A DNA stretch of 64,000 nucleotides from contig NZ_JBBOOE010000001.1 of NCBI RefSeq assembly GCF_038002965.1, positions 1,283,001-1,347,000 on the forward strand, read 5' to 3'. Made by a program: the position numbers and the translations under genes. Below, piece after piece: positions 18,466 to 27,535 of the stretch (its first letter is position 1; each line of letters begins with the position of its first letter). The DNA is from Robertmurraya sp. FSL R5-0851 (GTDB lineage Bacteria; Bacillota; Bacilli; Bacillales; Cytobacillaceae). The notes under the pieces are model-generated. The model had not been told where the DNA came from, did no database searches, and worked only from the letters and a program-made list of their open reading frames with translations.

Positions 18466-18567
18466 GATTGTTCTTCCTTTCTCTACTCATGCTATGTTTT
18501 ATTATCGTTTTTTACTTGTTCAATTTCAATATGTGATTACCTGAGAAGTGGATAATTCAGCCACTTA

Positions 18568-18576
18568 TGATAAAAT
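18568..18576 (+). promoter_or_regulatory. Extended -10 element for the yjbL-relQ operon
   Basis: TGATAAAAT fits the TGn-TATAAT extended -10 pattern with one mismatch, 25 bases before the yjbL start. No good -35 is visible 17 bases upstream. Confidence 0.35.
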
Positions 18577-18600
18577 AGGGGAAGTGTGGAGGTATGGAAA

Positions 18601-18975
18601 ATGAGAGAAAAAATTTATGTGGAAAAAGCAATCAAAACTGAAAAAAATGAAGTGATATTAATAGTAAACGATGATTTTTTGATAAAAGAGCTAACAGCAA
18701 CTGGTCAAGTACTTGTTGATTCAAATGAATTAGCTTTTGTATACATTGTTGAAAAAGATGACAGCTTTATGTATCTTGAGCTAACTCTCAAAACATGGCC
18801 AATCTTAAAAGACGGATTGGTGAATAATTGCGAATATAAACTTTCTAATGGCGAAGAAACCATGGTGTTACCAAACCTGAAGGAAGAATTATTGTACTTA
18901 ATTGACAATATAAAGGGAAATAGCAACTATGGAGAGGAAATGGTTACAAAAGTAGAAGAGTGTTTTTGTAACTAA
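18601..18975 (+). CDS. yjbL: Conserved hypothetical protein YjbL
   Basis: A 124-residue cytoplasmic protein without known domain, corresponding to B. subtilis YjbL by size and position between yjbK and relQ. I chose the ATG with GGAGG eight bases upstream; a GTG five codons earlier would overlap that site. The sequence is acidic, with alternating strands and no membrane segment. Function unknown. Confidence 0.75.
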   Translation: MREKIYVEKAIKTEKNEVILIVNDDFLIKELTATGQVLVDSNELAFVYIVEKDDSFMYLELTLKTWPILKDGLVNNCEYKLSNGEETMVLPNLKEELLYLIDNIKGNSNYGEEMVTKVEECFCN

Positions 18976-19018
18976 TATCACCCACCAATATAAAAAAATG
19001 TTCCGGATGAGGTGACTT

Positions 19019-19657
19019 ATGAAGCATTGGGAAAAATTCTTGGCCCCCTACAATCAAGCGGTGGAAGAACTAAAGGTAAAACTCAAAGGAATGAGACGGC
19101 AATTCGAAATGAAGTCCTCTCATTCACCTATTGAATTTGTTACTGGAAGAGTAAAGCCAATCGCAAGTATTTTAGATAAAGCCAATCAAAAATCAATTCC
19201 CTTGGATAAGTTAGAGACAGAAATGCAGGATATTGCAGGCCTTCGAATGATGTGTCAATTTGTCGATGACATTAAAAGGGTTGTGGAACTTCTTCGTCTT
19301 CGAAATGACTTTGAGATTGTTGAGGAAAGAGATTATATTTCTCATAAGAAAGCAAGTGGGTATCGTTCTTACCATGTGGTTGTACGATATCCTGTCCAAA
19401 CGATTCAAGGGGAGAAAAAGATACTTGTAGAGATACAAATACGTACACTCGCAATGAATTTTTGGGCAACGATTGAGCATTCCTTAAATTATAAATATCG
19501 TGGGCAGTTTCCTGAGGATATTAGAGTAAGACTACAAAGGGCAGCAGAAGCTGCTTTTCGACTTGATGAAGAAATGTCCCTTATACGTGGAGAAATCCAA
19601 GATGCACAAGCATTCTTTTCAAGGAAAAAAGAGCTGCATCAAGAGGGAAATAATTAA
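19019..19657 (+). CDS. relQ: Small alarmone synthetase RelQ (SasB/YjbM)
   Basis: A 212-residue single-domain (p)ppGpp synthetase lacking hydrolase and regulatory domains. Conserved elements include H-S-P-I-E-F-V-T-G-R-V-K, D-I-A-G-L-R, G-Y-R-S-Y-H and E-I-Q-I-R-T-L. It transfers pyrophosphate from ATP to GDP or GTP. The ATG has GAGGTG. It is followed after 18 bases by NAD kinase, an arrangement kept throughout Bacillus. The start matches the family if the N terminus M-K-H-W-E-K-F is used. Confidence 0.95.
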   Translation: MKHWEKFLAPYNQAVEELKVKLKGMRRQFEMKSSHSPIEFVTGRVKPIASILDKANQKSIPLDKLETEMQDIAGLRMMCQFVDDIKRVVELLRLRNDFEIVEERDYISHKKASGYRSYHVVVRYPVQTIQGEKKILVEIQIRTLAMNFWATIEHSLNYKYRGQFPEDIRVRLQRAAEAAFRLDEEMSLIRGEIQDAQAFFSRKKELHQEGNN

Positions 19658-19675
19658 TTATAGAAGAGAGCGAAC

Positions 19676-20479
19676 ATGGTCATGAAATTTGCGATTACGT
19701 CAAAAGGAGACTCAAAATCTAACACTCTCATGCATAAAATGAGAACGTATTTGCAGGATTTTGAACTTATATACGATGAGGATCAACCAGATATTGTGAT
19801 TTCAGTTGGAGGAGATGGAACGCTACTATATGCATTCCATCGTTATAGTAGCCGCTTAGATCGAACAGCCTTTGTTGGAGTTCATACGGGACATCTAGGA
19901 TTTTATGCCGATTGGATCCCAGAGGAAATAGAGAAACTGGTCATTGCGATTGCTAAAACACCCTATCAAGTCATTGAGTATCCATTATTAGAGGTAATTG
20001 TTCGTTACCAACATGGTGGAAGGGAAACAAGATATCTGGCGTTAAATGAATCCACAGTCAAGAGTGTGGAAGGTACATTAGTGATGGATGTAGAAATACG
20101 TGGTCAGCAGTTTGAACGTTTTCGTGGTGATGGACTTTGTTTGTCCACGCCTTCTGGAAGCACCGCTTATAATAAGGCGTTAGGTGGAGCGATTCTTCAT
20201 CCATCATTACCTGCGATACAATTAGCTGAGATGGCATCAATTAATAACCGTGTGTTCCGAACCATCGGGTCCCCACTTGTTTTACCGGCACACCATACAT
20301 GTATGCTAAAACCAGTAAATGGACCGGATTTTCAATTAACCATTGACCATTTAACTCTTCTTCATAAAGATGTAAAATCTATTCAGTTTCGTGTTGCAGA
20401 TGAAAAAATACGATTTGCTCGTTTCCGACCTTTCCCATTCTGGAAGAGAGTAAGAGATTCTTTCGTAGCGGATAACTAA
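19676..20479 (+). CDS. nadF: NAD kinase (NadF/PpnKA)
   Basis: A 267-residue ATP-NAD kinase that makes NADP. The catalytic G-G-D-G-T is at residues 45-49 and the N-E motif (A-L-N-E-S-T) follows in the second domain, with T-P-S-G-S-T-A-Y-N. An ATG two codons later gives the exact B. subtilis N terminus M-K-F-A; the ribosome site (GAGAG) is weak and does not decide. It is in an operon with relQ and the pseudouridine synthase. Confidence 0.95.
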   Translation: MVMKFAITSKGDSKSNTLMHKMRTYLQDFELIYDEDQPDIVISVGGDGTLLYAFHRYSSRLDRTAFVGVHTGHLGFYADWIPEEIEKLVIAIAKTPYQVIEYPLLEVIVRYQHGGRETRYLALNESTVKSVEGTLVMDVEIRGQQFERFRGDGLCLSTPSGSTAYNKALGGAILHPSLPAIQLAEMASINNRVFRTIGSPLVLPAHHTCMLKPVNGPDFQLTIDHLTLLHKDVKSIQFRVADEKIRFARFRPFPFWKRVRDSFVADN

Positions 20480-20496
20480 CAAGCAGGAGAGCGTTC

Positions 20497-21384
20497 ATGT
20501 CACAATTTAAACTTCAATGGGTTATTGATGTAATTGATGAAGGAATGTTAATACGGGATTATTTAAAAGAAAATGACGTATCAAAGACAGCACTAACCGA
20601 TATAAAATTCAATGGTGGTCGTATTTTGGTAAATGGAGAGGAAATGACGGTTAGATATGGGTTAAAGCATGGAGATCTTCTTGAAGTATATTATCCACCT
20701 GAAAAACATAGTGAGGGGATTGTAGAAGAGAAGATCCCCTTATCGATTCTATATGAAGATCCATATGTATTAGTAATTGATAAGCCCGCCGCGATGAATA
20801 CCATCCCTTCTAGGGAACATCCTAGAGGCAGTGTTGCTAATGCGTTGGTTGGCTACTATCATTCGATTAATCTTCAGTCAACAGCTCATATTGTTACGCG
20901 ACTTGATCGTGATACTTCTGGAATTGTATTGATTGCAAAACACAGGCATATTCACCACCTGTTTAGCAAACAGCAAAAGAGTGGGGCAGTACACCGGACT
21001 TATGAGGCCTTCGTCCACGGAACTTTTCCAACAAAAAAAGGAACGATTAGTGAACCGATTGGAAGAAAAAAGGATAGCATTATTGAAAGAGAAGTTACGG
21101 ATGATGGCCAATATGCTTGTACCCACTATATTGTTAAACGTAGCTATCCGTTATTTACTCACATAGAGCTACGACTTGAAACAGGTCGAACTCATCAAAT
21201 AAGAGTACATATGAAACATATCGGACATCCTCTTTTGGGTGATGATTTATATGGCGGATTACGAGAACTGATCCAGCGGCAAGCATTACACTGCAGAGAG
21301 ATTACCTTTTTTCATCCTTTTTATAAAAAAGAAATGATGTTTTCCTCTCCGTTACCAGAAGATATGACAAGGCTTTTTGAATAA
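20497..21384 (+). CDS. yjbO: RluD-family pseudouridine synthase YjbO
   Basis: A 295-residue RluA/RluD-type enzyme. An S4-like N-terminal region (about residues 18-65) precedes the catalytic domain with R-L-D137-R-D-T-S-G. It isomerises uridine to pseudouridine in RNA, probably 23S rRNA, but the exact site is not known from sequence. The ATG follows CAGGAGAG. The last codons (R-L-F-E) lie inside the shared terminator with prpE. Confidence 0.9.
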   Translation: MSQFKLQWVIDVIDEGMLIRDYLKENDVSKTALTDIKFNGGRILVNGEEMTVRYGLKHGDLLEVYYPPEKHSEGIVEEKIPLSILYEDPYVLVIDKPAAMNTIPSREHPRGSVANALVGYYHSINLQSTAHIVTRLDRDTSGIVLIAKHRHIHHLFSKQQKSGAVHRTYEAFVHGTFPTKKGTISEPIGRKKDSIIEREVTDDGQYACTHYIVKRSYPLFTHIELRLETGRTHQIRVHMKHIGHPLLGDDLYGGLRELIQRQALHCREITFFHPFYKKEMMFSSPLPEDMTRLFE

Positions 21385-21409
21385 CGTTTTTGGGTTATTC
21401 AAAAAGCCT
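21370..21409. terminator. Terminator shared by yjbO and prpE, overlapping both coding ends
   Basis: A perfect 16-bp stem AGGCTTTTTGAATAAC and its complement around an 8-nt loop. The left arm is the end of yjbO, the right arm the end of prpE. The T tail (GAATTTTT) is better for the plus strand. Confidence 0.8.
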
Positions 21410-22132
21410 GAATTTTTCCTGAACAAAAGGCATAGAAGAAGGGACAGAAATAAGTTCCATCTCTGGATACCGAAGGGCAGTTAGGTTCCCTCCGAACACA
21501 GCTCCTGTATCAATATTATACGTATTATTTACGATTCTTGGATCCTTAACGGGGGTGTGACCGTAGACGATTGTTGCTGGCCCATGATATGTTTTTGCCC
21601 AATCTCGTCTAACTGGTGTGCCATCAGGGTTTGTTTTTCCAGTAATATCACCGTATAAAACGAAAGTTTTTACTTTTTCACCTTGCTTCCCAATCAAATC
21701 CTCTTTTATTCCAGCGTGGGCAATGACTAGCTTTTTATCATCTAACACGTGATAAAGAGGAGAGGTCTCATAAAGACGAATGAATTTCTCACGAATGTTG
21801 GTTTTTTCTTTTTTTGCTAAGTCCTCGTATTCTGCAACGGTTGTCTCAAGCCCATGAGTCACTTGAACGTTCCTACCGAGAAAAAATCGATAAAGTTTGT
21901 TACAATGGTTACCCGGAACGTAATATCCATTTTTTTGTTCCATAACGATGGAATAAACAAGTTCAACCATCTTTAGGGATTGTGGGCCGCGATCTGTTAT
22001 ATCTCCAACAAATGCCAGCTTACGTTCTGAATGTAAGGGACAATCGTCAATCCACTCATATCCTAATTTGTTTGTTAATTGCTTGAATTCCTCATAGCAT
22101 CCATGAATGTCACCAATGATATCTAATTTCAT
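21395..22132 (-). CDS. prpE: PrpE, diadenosine tetraphosphatase/phosphatase
   Basis: A 245-residue calcineurin-like metallophosphoesterase. The metal motifs G-D-I-H-G (7-11), G-D-I-T-D-R-G (43-49) and G-N-H (74-76) are intact. B. subtilis PrpE hydrolyses Ap4A asymmetrically, has phosphatase activity and affects spore germination. Position after the relQ-nadF-yjbO operon matches B. subtilis, on the opposite strand. Confidence 0.93.
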   Translation of the reverse strand: MKLDIIGDIHGCYEEFKQLTNKLGYEWIDDCPLHSERKLAFVGDITDRGPQSLKMVELVYSIVMEQKNGYYVPGNHCNKLYRFFLGRNVQVTHGLETTVAEYEDLAKKEKTNIREKFIRLYETSPLYHVLDDKKLVIAHAGIKEDLIGKQGEKVKTFVLYGDITGKTNPDGTPVRRDWAKTYHGPATIVYGHTPVKDPRIVNNTYNIDTGAVFGGNLTALRYPEMELISVPSSMPFVQEKFRLFE

Positions 22133-22278
22133 TATTCACCTATACTCTCCTTTCCCATCACAAATTATTTTCTCATAAGTTTGATCAGATTATGATTAAA
22201 CACCGAGTGTTTTTTCATGTTTGATTTAGGGAAAGGTAAATGACAAAGATGAGTGTATAGCGGGAAGGAGGAGAACAA

Positions 22279-23655
22279 ATGGCTGAAAAAAATATAGAGA
22301 GAAAACAGCATATTGATTTTAATTTATTATTCGAATCTTTACAAAATGAAGATATAGGGAAATTTCGTGAAGAATTTTTAGAATTACATCCATATGATCA
22401 AGCTTCATTTTTTAAGGATTTGGATAAGGAAATCCAAACAAAGGTCTATCATTATTTGTCACCAGAAGAGATGGCTGGGATTTTCGAAAATATAGAAATC
22501 GAAGATGAAGATTACAAAGAAGTTCTCTCGCAAATGACACCGACTTATGCAGCCGAAATGCTTGCTAATATGCATGCTGATGATGCTGTAGATGTTCTTA
22601 ATGAACTGAGCAAAGATCAAGTTGCAAGTTATCTTGCCATTATGGATAATGAAGCAGCCCAAGAGATTAAAGAGTTATTGCACTATGAAGAGTATACAGC
22701 AGGTAGTATTATGACTACAGAGTTTATCTCGATTGCTGCAAATCAAACTATACGTTCAGCGATGTATATTTTAAAAAGGGAGGCACCCACCGCTGAGACC
22801 ATCTACTATCTATTTGTAGTAGACGATGAAAAGCGGTTAGTTGGTGTTATCTCACTAAGGGATTTAATTGTCAGTGATGATGATCAGATGGTAGAAGAGA
22901 TTATGAATGAACGTGTCTACTCTGTTGGGGTTGGAGAGGATCAAGAGGAAGTTGCAAGAAAAATGAAAGATTATAATTTCTTAGCATTACCGGTTGTTGA
23001 CTTTCAAAATCATCTTCTCGGAATTATCACTGTAGATGATGTGATGGATGTTATGGAAGAGGAAGCATCTGATGATTATTCAAAGTTAGCGGCTGTCTCG
23101 GGAATCGATAGTTTTGACAGAGGTCCACTCTCCGCTGCGAGAAAAAGACTGCCGTGGTTAATAATTCTTTTGTTTTTAGGAATGATTACTGCAAACTTAA
23201 TGGGGAGATTCGAACAAACGTTAGACCAAGTAGCTATTTTGGCAGTGTTTATTCCTTTGATTGCAGGGATGGCGGGAAATACTGGGACTCAGGCCTTGGC
23301 TGTCGCTGTTAGAGGACTTGCTACTGGTGATTTAGAAAAAGAGGAGAAATCAAAGCTAGTTGTAAGGGAAGCAGGAACAGGTCTGATAACAGGAACTACT
23401 TGCGGAATGTTAGTAATGATTATTGTATACCTATGGAAAGGAGATATCTTCTTGGGAATGCTCGTAGGGATTTCCATCCTACTAACATTAATCGTTGCCA
23501 CACTAGCAGGGGCATTAGTTCCGCTAATTATGCATAGGCTCAAGGTAGACCCTGCTGTTGCTTCAGGCCCATTTATTACAACAGTTAATGATATTATTAG
23601 TCTTCTCATTTATTTAGGTATGGCTACTATATTTATGGGATATTTGATAGGTTAG
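22279..23655 (+). CDS. mgtE: Magnesium transporter MgtE
   Basis: A 458-residue MgtE: cytosolic N domain (about 1-130), paired CBS domains (about 130-260), a connecting helix and five membrane helices (about 285-458). The pore segment G-N-T-G-T-Q-A-L-A-V-A-V-R is present. The CBS/N domains gate the channel by binding Mg2+. A strong GGAAGGAGG site precedes the ATG. I looked for an M-box in the 146-base leader and saw none. It is followed after 11 bases by the antiporter, suggesting co-transcription. Confidence 0.95.
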   Translation: MAEKNIERKQHIDFNLLFESLQNEDIGKFREEFLELHPYDQASFFKDLDKEIQTKVYHYLSPEEMAGIFENIEIEDEDYKEVLSQMTPTYAAEMLANMHADDAVDVLNELSKDQVASYLAIMDNEAAQEIKELLHYEEYTAGSIMTTEFISIAANQTIRSAMYILKREAPTAETIYYLFVVDDEKRLVGVISLRDLIVSDDDQMVEEIMNERVYSVGVGEDQEEVARKMKDYNFLALPVVDFQNHLLGIITVDDVMDVMEEEASDDYSKLAAVSGIDSFDRGPLSAARKRLPWLIILLFLGMITANLMGRFEQTLDQVAILAVFIPLIAGMAGNTGTQALAVAVRGLATGDLEKEEKSKLVVREAGTGLITGTTCGMLVMIIVYLWKGDIFLGMLVGISILLTLIVATLAGALVPLIMHRLKVDPAVASGPFITTVNDIISLLIYLGMATIFMGYLIG

Positions 23656-23666
23656 GGGGAAAATAA

Positions 23667-25520
23667 ATGGAACATGGTGCTTCTGTTACATCACTATTAA
23701 TAGTAGTTGTTGTTGCATTCTTAACACCCATTCTTTTGCATCGATTTAAATTAAATTTTATTCCAGTGGTAGTTGCTGAAATCATCGTCGGTCTTATCAT
23801 TGGGAAAAGCGGTTTTGACATTGTACATGAAGACATGTGGCTAGAAACATTGTCGACTCTTGGATTTATATTTTTAATGTTCCTAAGTGGTCTAGAAATT
23901 GATTTTACTGCTTTTAAGAAAAATGGGAATAAAGGACAGAAAGCAATTGGTAACAAGGAACCGAATACTTTTGTTGCTGCATCCATTGTTTTCATAGGTA
24001 TCTTTATTGTGTCATTGGTTTTATCTTATCTATTTGTACTAGCAGGATTTATTGAGAATGCGTTTTTAATGACGTTAATTATTTCAACGATTTCTTTAGG
24101 GGTTGTGGTTCCAACATTAAAGGAAGGAAATTTAATGAAGACCAATATTGGTCAAATTATCCTCCTTGTGGCCGTAATTGCTGATTTAGTTACAATGATT
24201 TTGCTTGCAGTTTTCGTTTCCTTATATGGAGGTGGAGATAGCAATACATGGTTATTACTCGTTCTTTTTGCTGTAGGAGTTGGTTTATTCTTTGTTGCAA
24301 AAAGATTTAAAAACAATAAAATTCTAGAAGCACTATCCACAGGAACTATTCAAATTGGTACAAGAGGGGTATTTACTCTCATAATTGTACTTGTTGGACT
24401 TTCTGAAACGGTTGGAGCAGAGAATATTCTTGGAGCGTTTTTAGCAGGTGTACTCGTGTCATTATTATCTCCGAACCAAGAATTAGTTCATAAGCTTGAT
24501 TCCTTTGGCTACGGGTTTTTAATTCCGATATTCTTTGTAATGGTAGGTGTTGGTCTAAATATTTGGGAGTTATTTAGTGATCCGAAGCTTATCATACTTG
24601 TCCCTCTTTTGTTAATTGCTTTATTATTATCAAAAATTATTCCTGCTCTGGTCTTAAAGAAATGGTATGATTTCAAAACCGTTATGGCATCAGGGTTTAT
24701 TTTAACGTCAACCCTTTCTCTAGTGATAGCAGCTGCCACCATTGGGGAGAGAATGGGCGTTATTACGAATGAAATGAGTGGAATGCTTATTTTAGTAGCA
24801 GTTTTAACATGTATATTTACACCGATTGTGTTTAAAAAGCTGTTACCAAAGGAATCGGTTCAAGTGAAAAAATTAAAAATTGCCTTCATTGGAGCCAATC
24901 AATTAACCATGCCAGTCTCTAGACAGCTAGAATCTAGTCTTTATGAACCAACTATTTATCATACAAAGCAAGAAAAAGCGACATATAAAATTGCGGACTC
25001 ACTGTTTAACATTGTGGAAATACCAGATTTTGAGCTTGAAACACTCGAAAAGGAAAATGTGCTTCATGCTGATATTATCGTTGTTTCAACGGGTAGTGAT
25101 GAGATCAATGCTCATTTAGCATTAGCATGCAAAGAAAAAGGAGTAGAAAGGGTAATTGCTAGAATTGAAACACAAGATTTAGAGGAGGAATTAAAAGCAC
25201 AAGACGTTGAGGTATTCTCTATCTTCCTTTCCACAAAGGCATTGTTACGCGCATTAATTGAAACTCCGAGTGTATTGAATATCCTTACAAATCAGGAAAC
25301 TGCCTTATATGAAATCCAGTTAATGAACGTACAATATGAAGGAATGACACTAAGAAAGTTCCCGTTTACGGGAGACGTCATTTTTGTACGGATTTTCCGT
25401 GGAAAAGAAAACATCGTTCCTCACGGAGATACGGAGCTTCATTTACATGACCGTTTAATTGTAACTGGTTCTAAAGAGTATGTGGAAGAGTTGAGGAGAG
25501 AGTTAGAATTCCTTATGTAA
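23667..25520 (+). CDS. yjbQ: CPA2-family cation:proton antiporter with RCK domain (YjbQ)
   Basis: A 617-residue monovalent cation:proton antiporter. About 12 hydrophobic segments cover residues 1-390. A cytosolic RCK/TrkA-N domain follows (begins K-I-A-F-I-G-A-N-Q), then a TrkA-C domain at the end. This is the KefB/KhtU type; transport is K+ or Na+ for H+, gated by the RCK ligand. It matches B. subtilis YjbQ in position between prpE and fabI, with mgtE inserted ahead of it. The ATG follows TAGGGGGA. Confidence 0.88.
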   Translation: MEHGASVTSLLIVVVVAFLTPILLHRFKLNFIPVVVAEIIVGLIIGKSGFDIVHEDMWLETLSTLGFIFLMFLSGLEIDFTAFKKNGNKGQKAIGNKEPNTFVAASIVFIGIFIVSLVLSYLFVLAGFIENAFLMTLIISTISLGVVVPTLKEGNLMKTNIGQIILLVAVIADLVTMILLAVFVSLYGGGDSNTWLLLVLFAVGVGLFFVAKRFKNNKILEALSTGTIQIGTRGVFTLIIVLVGLSETVGAENILGAFLAGVLVSLLSPNQELVHKLDSFGYGFLIPIFFVMVGVGLNIWELFSDPKLIILVPLLLIALLLSKIIPALVLKKWYDFKTVMASGFILTSTLSLVIAAATIGERMGVITNEMSGMLILVAVLTCIFTPIVFKKLLPKESVQVKKLKIAFIGANQLTMPVSRQLESSLYEPTIYHTKQEKATYKIADSLFNIVEIPDFELETLEKENVLHADIIVVSTGSDEINAHLALACKEKGVERVIARIETQDLEEELKAQDVEVFSIFLSTKALLRALIETPSVLNILTNQETALYEIQLMNVQYEGMTLRKFPFTGDVIFVRIFRGKENIVPHGDTELHLHDRLIVTGSKEYVEELRRELEFLM

Positions 25521-25528
25521 AATTAGGT

Positions 25529-25548
25529 CTGCTGGAAGCTCCCAGCAG
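25529..25548 (+). terminator. Possible terminator after yjbQ
   Basis: A 7-bp stem CTGCTGG / CCAGCAG with a 6-nt loop; the following sequence is only weakly T-rich. Confidence 0.4.
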
Positions 25549-25595
25549 GCTGCCTTTATCATTAAGACTTTTCTTTTTGAAAAAAATCATGTAAT

Positions 25596-25614
25596 ATTAG
25601 TACTAGGTACTAAT
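25596..25614 (+). promoter_or_regulatory. FapR operator of fabI
   Basis: ATTAGTACTAGGTACTAAT is a near-perfect palindrome matching the FapR box (TTAGTAC..GTACTAA type). It lies about 30 bases before the fabI start and probably overlaps the promoter; TTGAAA at 25577-25582 is the best -35. FapR represses fatty-acid genes until malonyl-CoA accumulates. Confidence 0.85.
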
Positions 25615-25644
25615 AACAGATTCTTATTTAGGAGGATATACATA

Positions 25645-26421
25645 ATGAACCTTTCTTTAAAAGGAAAAAATATAGTGGTTATGGGCGTTGCTAATAAGCG
25701 TAGTATCGCATGGGGGATTGCCCGCTCTTTACATGATGCGGGAGCGAACTTAATCTTCACCTATGCTGGGGAAAGGTTTGAAAACGAAGTTCGTAAATTG
25801 GTTGAAACTCTAGAAGGACAACAATCTCTTCTTATTCCGTGTGATGTTACTTCTGATGAGGATATTGCAAAATGCTTCTCTTCAATAAAAGAACAAGTCG
25901 GAACCGTTCATGGTATTGCTCACTGTATCGCGTTTGCGAATAAGGAAGAACTGCAAGGGGAGTACATGAATACAACTAGAGATGGATTCCTACTTGCTCA
26001 TAACATTAGTTCTTATTCCTTAACGGCTGTTGCGAAAGAAGCTAGGGAGTTAATGACAGAAGGCGGAAGCATTGTCACGCTAACTTATCTAGGTGGAGAA
26101 CGTGTAATTAAAAATTATAATGTAATGGGTGTGGCTAAAGCGTCTCTAGAAGCAAGTGTAAGATACCTAGCCAATGATTTAGGACCAAACAATATCCGAG
26201 TAAACTCTATCTCAGCTGGTCCGATTAGAACGTTATCAGCTAAGGGAATCAGTGATTTTAATTTGATTCTTAAGGAAATTGAAGAGAACTCTCCTCTAAG
26301 ACATGCAACAACACAGGAAGAGGTAGGGGATACTGCATTATTCTTATTTAGTGACCTGTCACGAGGAATGACAGGTGAGAATCTACATGTAGATTCTGGC
26401 TACCACTTACTATCTAGATAA
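25645..26421 (+). CDS. fabI: Enoyl-ACP reductase FabI
   Basis: A 258-residue short-chain dehydrogenase-type enoyl-[acyl-carrier-protein] reductase, the final reductive step of each fatty-acid elongation round. The nucleotide-binding segment G-V-A-N-K-R-S-I-A-W-G (14-24) and the active-site Tyr158-x6-Lys165 with Tyr148 are present. A GGAGG site precedes the ATG. Transcription is controlled by the FapR operator upstream, and a strong terminator follows, so it is monocistronic. Confidence 0.96.
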   Translation: MNLSLKGKNIVVMGVANKRSIAWGIARSLHDAGANLIFTYAGERFENEVRKLVETLEGQQSLLIPCDVTSDEDIAKCFSSIKEQVGTVHGIAHCIAFANKEELQGEYMNTTRDGFLLAHNISSYSLTAVAKEARELMTEGGSIVTLTYLGGERVIKNYNVMGVAKASLEASVRYLANDLGPNNIRVNSISAGPIRTLSAKGISDFNLILKEIEENSPLRHATTQEEVGDTALFLFSDLSRGMTGENLHVDSGYHLLSR

Positions 26422-26423
26422 TA

Positions 26424-26458
26424 AAAAGATCCTGCTTCTTTTAGAAGCAGGATCTTTT
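26424..26458 (+). terminator. Terminator after fabI
   Basis: A 15-16-bp stem AAAAGATCCTGCTTC with its complement, ending in TTTT. Confidence 0.9.
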
Positions 26459-26571
26459 GTTGATCATTAACGCAGTCTTATATGGAATAAATATACAAAT
26501 AGATACCAACATAAAATCTTCATTTTTTTGAAAACATAAATACAAGAATAAGAATAAAAGGATGGAAATAT

Positions 26572-27045
26572 ATGAAAAAATCACTCACTCTCACCTTAAT
26601 AACTGCATTAACCGCCTTGCTTACTTCTTGTAATACTGACGCTACACAGCACAGTGGGATGTCCTTAATTCAAAAAAGTGATCCTGACCCCATCATTCTT
26701 GATGAGAAAACAGAGAAAGATCATAAACTAGTGGCCTCCATAAAAAAGGATGTCGCTAAATTTGATGAACTTTATGATGTTGCTGTTATTAAAGGTGAGG
26801 AGGAAATATTAGTTGCTTATAAAGTGAAGCATATGCAACGTTTTCATATGGTCAAAATTGAAGGGGAAATTAATAAAATGCTTGAAGAAAAGTACCCGAA
26901 GGAAAATTTCATTGTCTCTAGTGATTATAAAATATTTTTAGAAGCCGTTGAGTTAAACGATAAAATGAAAGATCCTGATTTTTCCGAAAAGGATGCAAAG
27001 AAAAAGCTAGAAGAAATTATCAAGTTGAAAAAAGAACTAACATAG
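26572..27045 (+). CDS. YhcN/YlaJ-type sporulation lipoprotein
   Basis: A 157-residue lipoprotein with signal peptide and lipobox L-L-T-S-C20. A YhcN/YlaJ-like region follows (D-E-L-Y-D-V-A-V-I-K-G-E-E-E-I-L-V-A), then a charged C-terminal helix. It precedes spoVAC by 16 bases and is probably the first gene of the operon. Lipoproteins of this type occur in spoVA operons and in the inner membrane of spores. Assigned by resemblance and context; a direct role in dipicolinate transport or germination is inference. Confidence 0.7.
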   Translation: MKKSLTLTLITALTALLTSCNTDATQHSGMSLIQKSDPDPIILDEKTEKDHKLVASIKKDVAKFDELYDVAVIKGEEEILVAYKVKHMQRFHMVKIEGEINKMLEEKYPKENFIVSSDYKIFLEAVELNDKMKDPDFSEKDAKKKLEEIIKLKKELT

Positions 27046-27061
27046 AAGGGAGCATGCAAAG

Positions 27062-27535
27062 GTGGGGAATAAAAAGCCAGAATCAAAAGAGGTAGAACAA
27101 TATAAGCAATTTGAGAAAAATTTTGAAACAAAAAGACCGCTCTTTAAGAATTGTTTAAAGGCTTTTTTAGTTGGAGGATTCATCTGTATGATTGGTCAAG
27201 CTATCACCTATTTTTATATTTATTTTTTCAGCTTTACAGAGCAAACAGCAGGTAATCCAACTGTTGCAACGATGGTGTTTATTTCCATGCTTTTAACAGG
27301 CTTCGGGGTTTACGATCGGTTAGGCCAATTTGCAGGGGCAGGTAGTGCAGTACCTGTAACGGGTTTTGGGAATGCCGTCATTTCTGCTGCAATTGAACAT
27401 AGAACAGAGGGGTTTGTTCTCGGTGTTGGTGGGAATTTATTTAAACTAGCTGGTTCAGTTGTTTTATTTGGGGTTTTTTCAGCGTTTGTGGTTGCGTTAA
27501 TTAAAACGATATTAATCAAACTGGGGGCAATATAA
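27062..27535 (+). CDS. spoVAC: Stage V sporulation protein AC
   Basis: A 157-residue SpoVAC with a charged N-terminal tail and four hydrophobic segments. The conserved G-F-G-V-Y-D-R-L-G-Q-F-A-G-A-G-S motif is present. In B. subtilis SpoVAC is a spore inner-membrane channel for dipicolinic acid. The start is GTG with GGGAG nine bases upstream. It overlaps spoVAD by one base (TAATG). Confidence 0.93.
   Translation: MGNKKPESKEVEQYKQFEKNFETKRPLFKNCLKAFLVGGFICMIGQAITYFYIYFFSFTEQTAGNPTVATMVFISMLLTGFGVYDRLGQFAGAGSAVPVTGFGNAVISAAIEHRTEGFVLGVGGNLFKLAGSVVLFGVFSAFVVALIKTILIKLGAI

Noticed and set aside
22133..22278. M-box magnesium riboswitch ahead of mgtE
   Set aside because: The 146-base gap shows none of the conserved M-box segments and is too short once the prpE leader is excluded.
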